A stretch of DNA of 24,648 nt from a virus: positions 1 through 24,648 of IMG/VR virus record IMGVR_UViG_3300042519_000572. One strand, written 5' to 3'. Under the pieces are notes generated by a model that saw nothing but the letters and a program-made list of their open reading frames with translations, was not told the origin of the DNA and did not search any database. Of the stretch, positions 17,663 to 24,648 are shown piece after piece. Within the stretch, counting starts at the first letter, position 1, and each line of letters starts with the position of its first letter. The position numbers and the translations under genes were made by a program.

Positions 17663-20600
17663 TCATGTTCCGCTAGTTGTTACGATTGAAGATGATGCTT
17701 TCAATTGTGATGCTGTGATGCCGTCGATAATTTCAATGTCATTAATAGTTACGCCGCTGATAAAAATTTCATCAGACTGACATGCAACTTCGTATAGACT
17801 TCCAAAACTAGTATCATTTTTTGGTACAATTACAAAGTTACTAATATCAGGTGTCAAGCTGTTCATGACATACGCAGACAATTCACTAAAATAAAACGTT
17901 TGACCAAATTCCCAGTTTTCTAAAGCAAAAAATTCATTGATTGCTGTTAATATTCTTGTTTTAATATCATTGTCTGTAGTTGCTTTATTAGAATTCTTAA
18001 CAGCTTTAAAAACTGCCCGTAAATTAGAATCTGCTTTACTACCAAACAATACTTTATATTTTACAGGGTGAAAAATAATTTCATCGCTGATTGCCTTAAT
18101 AGGTTCTAATTTTTCTCTATAATTTTGTTCTAGACTTTGACTTGTAGGAGCAAACGGTTCTCTAGTTGTGTTTCCTGCAATCCAACTTCTAAACTCATTA
18201 TCATATGACAATGTTAAAACATACACGTCAATTAAATTTGTCTTGCTAGGATCAATTCTTTTTTCATCACCGCTATTATGTACATACTGGAATTTTAAAT
18301 CAGAGCGGCCAACTCTTCCATAGTATTCGTCTGTGAATAAAAGAGAGTTAGTCCCCGAAGACCAGTACTTAACTACATCTTCGTCTGGTGAATAGAAATA
18401 AAACAAATCGCCGTTTTCAATAGGTTGGTTTAATTGTAACTGATTATATTTGTAAGTATTCCAACTTGTTTCAGATTCGATTGAATCTCTAATATCAGTT
18501 GACAGATTGTATCTTAGCCCGTCTGCTTGTTTTTTAAAATAGATATAATTATCGCCAACAAGTTTTGTAAATGCTTCCGGATCTGCTATATAACCAGTAT
18601 TATTATAATCATAAAAACTAACACGAACTTTTTTAGGATCGACATAACCGTCTGACTCTATAACAGCTCCGTCAATTTGCCATGAGTAATCTAAACCTAA
18701 CTGTCCCGAAATGTTAGAACTTTGACTCCAAATTCCAGATTCATTTTTAAAGATTTTATTAGTTGCAGTGTTTAGATAAAAGTCGCCCGAACTACCTATT
18801 GATGATGTAGGATTGGATCCGCCGCCGTACCACGTAACTGATTCAACGGGTTGAGTATTAACTGACAACACATCAATTTTATCTTTAATAACAGTATTAG
18901 ATACAAAATCGTAGTTAACTGACGTATCGTCTATGAAAAACCCTGTTTCATTTTCACTTTCAAAAATGTGATTTAATGTTCTAAACTTAACTCTATATTT
19001 CTTTCCTGTCCAAATAAATGCAATAATCCAGCTAGAGTCTAATCCTAGATCTTCGACATTATTTTGTGTTGCAAGATTAAATGCATTCGTTGTATTCAAA
19101 TTTGAATTTAAGATGATGCTCCAGGTTCTTGAACCTGCATCAATAGTTAGACCAAAATTTCTCTGCGTCATGCAAATGTTTGCAATTTCATTTTCGATAG
19201 AAAAACTTAAAATACTACTGTATTTCGGAAGAACTTCAACAGGTATAGCACTCAAGGCCACTGTTCCGTTTCCAGGAACCCGTGTTGAGAAAATAACAGG
19301 ACCTGTTCCGTCATCCAGTGTGCCCGATCCTGAATTAGCACCATCACCTATAACTTGACTAACTCCTGCCCAGAAATAAGTTTTTCCATTTGTAGGAATT
19401 ACATTGTTAGCAGGAATAGATTTTAAATTATTGTTTTCGTCAAAGTATTTTCCAGATGGTGCAACAAATTTTACAGATGCTCCTGCTTCAACATATTTTA
19501 AATTGCTGTCTGAATACAAACCAACAGACTGAGGGCCAGATGAATTTTTAAAATAACCTCTGCTTTGTCCAGGTGTTTTATTAACTTCAACCCATGTCAA
19601 ACTTAGAGAAGTTATACTTGCTCTTTCATAGTTGTCAAAGTAAAAAGATCTTAAATTAGGTTGTGCAACAATAGGTGCTAACTGATTTTTAATAACCGAT
19701 AGCACTTGATTTCTACTAGAAAACTCAAATTCAAAAAATTCTTCTTTTAGTTCTTTATATAATAAACCGTCAGTGGCAAAAATATTTGTATTACTATAAC
19801 GTCCGCTAACATCTGCAATATCAAAATATTTGCTTAGTCCACTTGAAATTCTATTGATACTCTTAACTTTAAGAATATCAGATCCTGCGGTTAAAGGCCC
19901 GATGTTATAATCTTCGCCTGTGATCATTCTATTTTGAAGATAGTATGCTTGAGGCGCCTTTGTTTGTATGCTAGAATTTGACTCTGGTCCGGCACTATTT
20001 GTAACAGTGTACTGCAAACTCATAGTAACTTGCAGAGTATGGCTTTGACCCGAAGCACTAACATAAGGAATTGAAATAACAACTCCGCTCATTTGCTCAG
20101 GTTTAACAACATAATTAAGACCGTTACTCTGTCTATAAAATAGTCTAAAGTCACCCTTGGGTAAGTCTCCGAATACTCCGTCGGCAAAGTTTAAATCAAT
20201 CTGATCTTCATCTCTTGTAGATATAGCGTATATAGTTCTTAGATCTTGATTCAAACTGTTATAAACAACATTGTTGCCTATTAAGCTAGGAACACCAGTC
20301 CATAATGTATCAAATCCACCATTCTTATCTAATTGCCATAACCAAACATCAGTGTTGTTAATGTCGGGTGTATTGACTCCTACAATTTCGTTAGGAACAG
20401 GATTATCAAGGCCGAATTTAGCCATGCTTAGTGTACCTTGACGGAAGTGAGCAAAGAATCCTGTGTTTACACTGGATGATCCTTGATTATCATTTTTATA
20501 AATGATGCTAAAGGCACCTGCTGGTTCCGGAGCTTCTTCATAGATGTATGTTTTTCGCGAGAATGTACAGGGTACAATCTCGAAACTCATAGGCGTGCCG

Positions 20601-21208
20601 TTGATGTTTTTGCTAAAATTATAGATAGGAACATCTGTGTTTGCACTATTGATACGATACTGTTCTGTGCTAATACCGCTGATTGTATCTCTATCTGCTG
20701 GATTTCCAAAATTAGAAGTCATAGCAGAGTTCATAATATTAATGAACTGCTGGTACCAGTCTGGGTTAGTAGGATCGTTCCAACCTATTGTAGTGTTTGC
20801 TAAATTTGTACCGTTAGAATCATAAACATTGTCGGATGTTTGTACCGCAGTTACTTTTAAGAAGCCGTTAGCAGGCATATTTCTTGCAGGATTATAACTA
20901 ACCAATTGAGCTAAACGTAGAATACTATCTCGGCGCTGTGCAGTTTCTAAGAAGTTTTCACGAGCATTTAAATCAATGCGGAAACTTAGATTCTGACCTA
21001 GATAAGCAATGAGATCGATAAGAGCAACGTACTCACTGCTGTCAATAAAATCGTTAAATTCTTCAGGATAATTTTCCTGAAGATAAGAAATCATAGTGCG
21101 GCGGAGTGTTTCAAAATCGTAACTTTTGAAGTCAGCGTTTCTGAAAGACTGGTAGATTTTTTTCCAATCTTCACTTACTAATATTTTTGAATTTGTTGCT
21201 GGAATCAT
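17663..21208 (-). CDS. 6: Baseplate wedge protein, T4 gp6-like (J family), enlarged, 1181 aa
   Basis: The N-terminus is typical of gp6/J-type wedge proteins. Residues about 30-114 contain DFETLRRTMISYLQ, EYVALIDLIAYLGQNLSFR, a NARENFLETA helix and RRDSILRLAQLVSYNPARN. The C-terminus (about 1041-1127) has DEIIFHPVKYKVLFGSKAD, ILTAINEFFALENWEFGQTFYFSEL and NFVIVP, the conserved C-terminal domain of the family. In T4, gp6 forms the inner ring of the baseplate and joins wedges. At 1181 aa it is nearly twice T4 gp6 (about 660 aa). The extra sequence is in the middle and is beta-rich, including YFWAGVSQ (about 615) and a GDFYLNTATNKIFKNESGIW unit (about 806-825) of a kind seen in phage fibres. The ATG at 21208 has no clear Shine-Dalgarno site; a late promoter lies 21 bases upstream. 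The giant gene starts 1 base after its TGA. Confidence 0.9.
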   Translation of the reverse strand: MIPATNSKILVSEDWKKIYQSFRNADFKSYDFETLRRTMISYLQENYPEEFNDFIDSSEYVALIDLIAYLGQNLSFRIDLNARENFLETAQRRDSILRLAQLVSYNPARNMPANGFLKVTAVQTSDNVYDSNGTNLANTTIGWNDPTNPDWYQQFINIMNSAMTSNFGNPADRDTISGISTEQYRINSANTDVPIYNFSKNINGTPMSFEIVPCTFSRKTYIYEEAPEPAGAFSIIYKNDNQGSSSVNTGFFAHFRQGTLSMAKFGLDNPVPNEIVGVNTPDINNTDVWLWQLDKNGGFDTLWTGVPSLIGNNVVYNSLNQDLRTIYAISTRDEDQIDLNFADGVFGDLPKGDFRLFYRQSNGLNYVVKPEQMSGVVISIPYVSASGQSHTLQVTMSLQYTVTNSAGPESNSSIQTKAPQAYYLQNRMITGEDYNIGPLTAGSDILKVKSINRISSGLSKYFDIADVSGRYSNTNIFATDGLLYKELKEEFFEFEFSSRNQVLSVIKNQLAPIVAQPNLRSFYFDNYERASITSLSLTWVEVNKTPGQSRGYFKNSSGPQSVGLYSDSNLKYVEAGASVKFVAPSGKYFDENNNLKSIPANNVIPTNGKTYFWAGVSQVIGDGANSGSGTLDDGTGPVIFSTRVPGNGTVALSAIPVEVLPKYSSILSFSIENEIANICMTQRNFGLTIDAGSRTWSIILNSNLNTTNAFNLATQNNVEDLGLDSSWIIAFIWTGKKYRVKFRTLNHIFESENETGFFIDDTSVNYDFVSNTVIKDKIDVLSVNTQPVESVTWYGGGSNPTSSIGSSGDFYLNTATNKIFKNESGIWSQSSNISGQLGLDYSWQIDGAVIESDGYVDPKKVRVSFYDYNNTGYIADPEAFTKLVGDNYIYFKKQADGLRYNLSTDIRDSIESETSWNTYKYNQLQLNQPIENGDLFYFYSPDEDVVKYWSSGTNSLLFTDEYYGRVGRSDLKFQYVHNSGDEKRIDPSKTNLIDVYVLTLSYDNEFRSWIAGNTTREPFAPTSQSLEQNYREKLEPIKAISDEIIFHPVKYKVLFGSKADSNLRAVFKAVKNSNKATTDNDIKTRILTAINEFFALENWEFGQTFYFSELSAYVMNSLTPDISNFVIVPKNDTSFGSLYEVACQSDEIFISGVTINDIEIIDGITASQLKASSSIVTTSGT

Positions 21209-21229
21209 GATTTTTACTATTCGATACCG

Positions 21230-21237
21230 TATTTATT
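21230..21237 (-). promoter_or_regulatory. T4-type late promoter motif (AATAAATA) upstream of gp6
   Basis: The 49-base gap between the gp25 stop (21258) and the gp6 ATG (21208) contains AATAAATA on the minus strand, ending 21 bases before the ATG. With T4-like spacing, transcription would begin near 21224, leaving a leader of about 16 bases (TCGAATAGTAAAAATC) without an obvious Shine-Dalgarno site. I found no further copy of the motif until 1054, so this promoter may serve gp6, the giant gene, the collagen-like gene and the protease. Confidence 0.75.
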
Positions 21238-21257
21238 TGAAAAATTATCAGGGTATA

Positions 21258-21695
21258 TTATTGTGCTGTTAGCCCTAGCTTCTGATCAAACACTAACTTC
21301 ATCGTAGTTGATTCGTCTGTGTTCCTCATGGCTAAAGTAATTTCAACAAGATACCCCTGCTCATATTCACTGATATCTATCTGAATTGGATAAGCTCTAG
21401 GATCAAAGCTACAGATAGCCTCTATGTCTTGTTGTAATAGTTCTCTGACGTGTTCGGTTAACGGTTCCATTATTAAGTCCCAGACAATGGTTCCGAACGT
21501 AGGATTCATAACCCTACTTCCTTTACGTGTGTTAAAATGATTTAAGATGTCTTGTTTGATTAAATCAAAGTCGTACAACTTAGATCCGTAGTTTGTAGAA
21601 TCTACCGTACTGAAGCCGCGATAAAACTGACTTAGTCGGTTAGTATGCTGACTATTGTAATTAGAAACGTTAATTTCAAGGTTCTTGTAAGGCAT
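21258..21695 (-). CDS. 25: Baseplate wedge protein gp25 (GpW/gp25 family), 145 aa
   Basis: This is a short protein of the gp25/W family, close to T4 gp25 in length (132 aa). The family core is clear: FDLIKQDILNHFNTRKGSR at about 43-61 (the TRKGSR motif is near-invariant), NPTFGTIVWDLIMEPLT at 64-80, a helix EHVRELLQQDIEAICSF, and DPRAYPIQIDI (98-108), which corresponds to the E/D-P-R motif, followed by a C-terminal strand pair. In T4, gp25 joins gp6 and gp53 in the wedge core and primes sheath assembly. About 40 N-terminal residues (INVSNYNSQHTNRLSQFYRG) precede the core. The ATG at 21695 is the only plausible start, because the next Met is residue 63, inside the core. It has no Shine-Dalgarno site at normal distance, and a late promoter motif sits 4 bases upstream. 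Confidence 0.96.
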   Translation of the reverse strand: MPYKNLEINVSNYNSQHTNRLSQFYRGFSTVDSTNYGSKLYDFDLIKQDILNHFNTRKGSRVMNPTFGTIVWDLIMEPLTEHVRELLQQDIEAICSFDPRAYPIQIDISEYEQGYLVEITLAMRNTDESTTMKLVFDQKLGLTAQ

Positions 21696-21699
21696 ACTA

Positions 21700-21707
21700 T
21701 ATTTATT
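21700..21707 (-). promoter_or_regulatory. T4-type late promoter motif (AATAAATA) overlapping the gp5 stop codon, 4 bases before gp25
   Basis: The minus-strand sequence across the junction is TAATAAATATAGTATG: the gp5 stop TAA (21708-21706), a late-promoter octamer sharing bases with it, four bases (TAGT), then the gp25 ATG. With T4 geometry (motif at -13 to -6) the first transcribed base falls within one base of the ATG, so the mRNA would be essentially leaderless. Confidence 0.72.
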
Positions 21708-23994
21708 AGCCGCCAGAACCAGTCTTTATAGGGTTCCCAGAACCATCAGTTACAATGCCGCCTGTGCCAGATTGTACAGTTGCTCCTTGCAATTGCCCTA
21801 AGAAACACTCGTAATAGCCCTTCTTTTTAGCTTTAATATCGGCTGTGTTAAATCCAACAGACTTACAGGCAGCTTCAAAATAGTTAGGATCTGTTTGTGC
21901 AACTTTGCATCTGTCAAGCATATACTTGACACTGACTTCGGCTGCTATAGCAGGATTAGAAAGCAAGGACGGATTGCCTAAAAGATCCTGTCCTACCATA
22001 GTTCCGTATTTAGAATAGTTTGCTCGACCAGTTAATTGAATGTAGCCGCGTCCAATATATTTTCCGCCGTCGCCGGCTTGTGTATTGCCTAGACCTTTAC
22101 CTTTGGCAGTTGTATAACCGTATAGAAACTCAGGTAAACTATTATTAGGATTGCCTGCATATTGTTGAGCAAGAGCTTTATCGCCTTTAAACACACTAGG
22201 GAATACTTGTAACAATCTATCTGCTGAATAATTAAACCCTTCATTAACTAACTTCCATCGACATTCACCGCCTGCGATACCTAACAAAGATGCTACTGCA
22301 TACGGACTTGTTAAACCATATTTTGCACAGGCTGCTTTAAGAGCTGCAATACCCGGAGCCGAAGAACTAGCATTGATATCTTTAGCATACTCTGGACTAC
22401 ATGTTCCTGCTACTACTTCTTCTTGGTTTGCAGGCTCTTGACTTCCTGTGGCAGGATTTGGTGCTACACCGCCTGCACTCCTGTCTGCAAGAGTTGCATC
22501 AGTTGCCGCAGGTGTAAATTTAGAAGGGTTAATATTTTCGTGCTGATCCCACGGCTCATGTGTAGGAACTCGTTGCATAATACTCTTAATGCTATTCCCC
22601 TTATAGAATACACTATTTGCCCAACCAGCGGCGGCACTTCTATTAGGTAATGTAAACAATGGTAGGTCTGGTGGTGTTTCTGCAGTATCTGCAGGTGTAG
22701 GTGCGGCGGCGGATGGACCGTTTAAGTGAATTGCCGAACCGGATGCTATAATATTTCCATTAGCTCCCAGGTTTAATTGCCCCGCTGTGCCTATGCTAAT
22801 AGTGCCCTCTGCCCCAAAATTTATTGTTGCACCTGCACTGGATTTAATATCGTTTGCTACATTAAGATTGTAAGAATTTGCAATGCTTACTTTTGTAAGA
22901 CCGCCAATAGTTTCATCGTGGGTACCTCTAACAGATATCTTTTGATCTTGATCAACTGTTAGATAATTGTATCCTGTGATATTAGTTTCCATGTTCTTGC
23001 CGGCACGCACATGAATATTACGACCTGCTTCTATGTTAATATCACGGTCGGCTCGGAAGTTAAAATCTTGTTCACTGTGAATGCTAACGCTGTCTGCTGC
23101 ATATATATCAATCTTACCATTGCTAGTCATTTCAATCCATGCTGTACCTTTACTATTAGCAATGTAGATTAGGTCTTGACTGTTGTGCATCAAGATTTGA
23201 TGTCCAGTTCTTGTACGCAATCTAACTAATTCATTTTGTCCATTAACATCCCCGTCATCCATAACAAAGGTAGTTCCTCCGAGTCTGCTTACAGGTGCTT
23301 GAGCATTACCTTCATAACCAATTCTACCTCGACGGGCTCCGGGACTATCATCTAATGGACCAGGTGTGCTAATGCCAAATACTCCGCTAGGTACTTCTCG
23401 GCGAGCACTACTCGACGTAACACCGCGAATTGTATCTAGCAATAATCCTTGTTGTAATAACCTATCGGCAAAAGGATGCACAGGTTTTGCAAAACGATCA
23501 GGATTAGGGTTTTCTAATTTTTTAGAACTCTTGTGAAACTCTGCAACTGGCAGATAATCAGTTCCGTACTTTCTTCTTTGTTCATCTGTTAGTGCAGTTT
23601 GCTTTGTGGCTGCAATTCCCGGAGTCATGTGATTCTGGAATATGTCTTGTACGCATCCAAAAAAGTAACCTTGATTAGGGTCTCCGTCTATGAACAGGAC
23701 CATAACTGTTGTTCCAACATCCGGCGGAACCATCCACATTCCGTAACTTTTTTGTACATCATTAAAGTCACTGCTGTTAGTACCTTCGTATCTAATAGAT
23801 GTTGTTCCTGCAAAGGGACTTAGATATCTAACTACATAAGTTTCGCCCTTTTCTTTAGTGGAACTGGGCATGCCTTTTAAAAGTGCAACTTCAAGACAGC
23901 CCATGTATGTAGGGTCAAGGTGGTTTGTTACTTCTGCTAGGAAAGGACCTGGGGAAGGCAACGGTGACCGCGATCTGGTTTCAAAAGACGCCAT
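21706..23994 (-). CDS. 5: Baseplate hub/tail-spike protein, gp5-like, with C-terminal GH19 lysozyme domain, 762 aa
   Basis: Residues about 15-120 form the gp5/VgrG OB fold (GPFLAEVTNHLDPTYMGCLEV, VRYLSPFAGTTS, then SYGMWMVPPDVGTTVMVLFI and DGDPNQGYFFGCVQD). Residues about 285-425 are a beta-helix of 8-10-residue repeats (DFNFRADRDINIEAGRNIHV, KISVRGTHDETIGG, INFGAEGTISIGTAGQLNLG) that would trimerise as the spike shaft. A Pro/Ala/Thr-rich linker (about 426-530) leads to a C-terminal GH19 chitinase/endolysin-type domain (about 545-735) with candidate catalytic E577 in IAGGECRW, NEGFNYSADRLLQVFP and GRGYIQLTGRANYSKYG. The protein would puncture the envelope and cleave peptidoglycan during injection. 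In T4 gp5 the lysozyme is a GH24 domain placed between OB fold and helix, so domain type and order both differ. The ATG at 23994 has GGGAT upstream and lies 4 bases after the previous stop. Confidence 0.93.
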   Translation of the reverse strand: MASFETRSRSPLPSPGPFLAEVTNHLDPTYMGCLEVALLKGMPSSTKEKGETYVVRYLSPFAGTTSIRYEGTNSSDFNDVQKSYGMWMVPPDVGTTVMVLFIDGDPNQGYFFGCVQDIFQNHMTPGIAATKQTALTDEQRRKYGTDYLPVAEFHKSSKKLENPNPDRFAKPVHPFADRLLQQGLLLDTIRGVTSSSARREVPSGVFGISTPGPLDDSPGARRGRIGYEGNAQAPVSRLGGTTFVMDDGDVNGQNELVRLRTRTGHQILMHNSQDLIYIANSKGTAWIEMTSNGKIDIYAADSVSIHSEQDFNFRADRDINIEAGRNIHVRAGKNMETNITGYNYLTVDQDQKISVRGTHDETIGGLTKVSIANSYNLNVANDIKSSAGATINFGAEGTISIGTAGQLNLGANGNIIASGSAIHLNGPSAAAPTPADTAETPPDLPLFTLPNRSAAAGWANSVFYKGNSIKSIMQRVPTHEPWDQHENINPSKFTPAATDATLADRSAGGVAPNPATGSQEPANQEEVVAGTCSPEYAKDINASSSAPGIAALKAACAKYGLTSPYAVASLLGIAGGECRWKLVNEGFNYSADRLLQVFPSVFKGDKALAQQYAGNPNNSLPEFLYGYTTAKGKGLGNTQAGDGGKYIGRGYIQLTGRANYSKYGTMVGQDLLGNPSLLSNPAIAAEVSVKYMLDRCKVAQTDPNYFEAACKSVGFNTADIKAKKKGYYECFLGQLQGATVQSGTGGIVTDGSGNPIKTGSGG
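21790..22362 (-). other. GH19-type glycoside hydrolase (lysozyme/chitinase) domain of the hub protein
   Basis: This stretch encodes residues about 545-735 of the gp5-like protein. GH19 hallmarks seen are a helix ending in the catalytic Glu (LLGIAGGECRW, E577), NEGFNYS with a second acidic residue E585, LLQVFPSVF, a short A-QQYAGNP segment, a LYGYTTAKGKG loop, GDGGKYIGRGYIQLTGR, then NYSKYG, LLGNPSLLSNP and AAEVSVKYM. The domain follows the common phage GH19 endolysin layout but has IAGGECRW where many have HESGG. It is inferred to act on the glycan strands of peptidoglycan. Confidence 0.88.
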
Positions 23995-23998
23995 ATTC

Positions 23999-24648
23999 TT
24001 ATCCCAATGTATTCTTATTAATTATTTTGTCTAACGGACTATTACCAGCTGAAATACTGCCAAACTTACCTGTAACAGAATCAACTAGTCCTTGGCCTCG
24101 AATTAAAGATTGCCCGGTAACATTTGCAATCTGAGACCTTGCAGTTAAAATTTTATCAGCCGATACGTTTGTATCAATGCTATTTAATCTTCCTGTGAAC
24201 CCTGACAAAGGATTAGACTGTGCAGCAAATTCTTTAACAGCAGATAAATTTGGACTAGGTGCGATCGAATACGGTGACGTTGCTGGTAAATTAGAAATTT
24301 TTGCAGATGGAATGTAATCTAGCACAACTCCAGAATCAACTGCTTGACTTAGGTTAACATCAGCTGGCGCTTTACTGATCATATTTTTAACTTGATCAAG
24401 AGATTTACTGGATAAGTTTGGACTTAGTCCAGACAAAGCAGATGCACTCAATCCCAGTGTTGCGCCTAACGCCGCAGGATCCGCAGGTGTCCCAGATAAT
24501 GATTTTACTTTGTCGCCTATACCAGACGCATATTCTCCCGCTTTCTTTCCTAATCCAACCACAGTGTCTACTGCATTTGTTCCTAGAGATTTTAATGTAC
24601 CTAAAGAATCTGAAATACTGCCAACTGGAAGTGCAGCTGAATTAATGG
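23999..24648 (-). CDS. Unrecognised Ala/Ser/Gly-rich protein upstream of gp5, C-terminal part (runs off right edge)
   Basis: The frame ends with TAA at 23999-24001, 4 bases before the gp5 ATG, and stays open to the right edge (216 codons visible), so the N-terminus lies outside the window. A GTG at 24562 could be read as a start, but open frame continues upstream of it and no Shine-Dalgarno site supports it. I do not recognise the family. The visible part is low in aromatic and charged residues and rich in Ala, Ser, Gly, Leu and Asn, with amphipathic helix-like segments (GTLKSLGTNAVDTVVGLGKK, LGLSASALSGLSPNL, LDQVKNMISKAP) and a C-terminal SADKILTARSQIANVTGQSL stretch. Immediate coupling to gp5 suggests a hub- or tail-associated structural protein; gp53- or LysM-like features are not visible in this part. 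The function is open. Confidence 0.75.
   Translation of the reverse strand, partial: INSAALPVGSISDSLGTLKSLGTNAVDTVVGLGKKAGEYASGIGDKVKSLSGTPADPAALGATLGLSASALSGLSPNLSSKSLDQVKNMISKAPADVNLSQAVDSGVVLDYIPSAKISNLPATSPYSIAPSPNLSAVKEFAAQSNPLSGFTGRLNSIDTNVSADKILTARSQIANVTGQSLIRGQGLVDSVTGKFGSISAGNSPLDKIINKNTLG

Noticed and set aside
17659-17665. Programmed frameshift or stop readthrough joining gp6 and the giant protein (TGAAATG)
   Set aside because: No slippery heptamer or downstream hairpin is visible; a 1-base gap with an SD-like GGAA fits ordinary translational coupling.
20483-20803. Plus-strand open frame of 106 codons opposite gp6
   Set aside because: Same reasons: it is antisense to conserved gp6 coding sequence and is Cys/Ile-rich with no domain logic.
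21209-21257. Rho-independent terminator in the 49-base gap after gp25
   Set aside because: There is no GC-rich inverted repeat followed by a T-run in the transcribed direction; the gap is explained by the late promoter and a short leader.
24560-24562. GTG as the start of the gene before gp5
   Set aside because: The frame stays open for 28 further codons up to the window edge and no Shine-Dalgarno site precedes the GTG, so the gene is more likely truncated by the window.
1-24648. tRNA genes, host-derived metabolic genes, integrase or transposase
   Set aside because: Gaps between genes are all under 50 bases and every supported frame is structural, lytic, protease or unknown; none of these elements is seen.

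Overview
The window is AT-rich and every supportable gene lies on the minus strand. It reads as part of the late structural (baseplate and tail-adhesin) module of a tailed phage of the T4-like myovirus kind. The anchors are a gp5-type baseplate hub/spike protein, a gp25-type wedge protein (GpW/gp25 family) and a gp6-type wedge protein, in that order of transcription. T4-type late-promoter motifs (NATAAATA) occupy the intergenic gaps. The AT-rich composition, the style of the structural proteins (GDFYxNTxTN and GQLWYDTSN motifs, collagen-like fibre, giant baseplate protein) and the lack of any bacterial gene suggest an environmental, probably aquatic, T4-like phage. The host cannot be named from this window; SAR11 or cyanobacteria would be guesses.

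Layout in the direction of transcription (right to left): 24648-23999, the 3' part of an Ala/Ser/Gly-rich gene of unknown function that runs off the right edge; 23994-21706, a gp5-like hub with an OB fold, a beta-helix and a C-terminal GH19-type lysozyme/chitinase domain; 21695-21258, gp25; 21208-17663, a large gp6-like wedge protein (1181 aa); 17661-3463, a giant 4732-residue modular structural protein filling about 58% of the window; 3459-2743, a small collagen-repeat protein; 2741-1074, a complete subtilisin-like (S8) serine protease with a propeptide-like N-terminus; 1041-412, an unrecognised probable virion protein of 209 aa; 408-1, the 5' part of a probable tail-fibre/structural protein that runs off the left edge. 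No gap exceeds 50 bases, and I saw no tRNA, CRISPR, insertion sequence or clear terminator.

The genes fit one assembly. The hub/spike (gp5) pierces the envelope and cuts peptidoglycan, gp25 and gp6 form the wedge/inner baseplate ring, and the giant protein sits where T4 has gene 7 and its followers, so it may be an outer wedge/periphery component carrying adhesive modules. These include seven FG-GAP-like repeats that could form an integrin-alpha-like seven-bladed propeller. The collagen-like fibre, the S8 protease and the two downstream genes look like accessory virion surface parts. Three late-promoter motifs split the region into units: gp25 alone or onward, gp6 through the protease (about 20 kb), and the 209-aa gene onward. 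Genes inside a unit have Shine-Dalgarno-like sites, whereas two genes directly behind a promoter have the motif only 4-5 bases from the ATG, predicting leaderless mRNAs.
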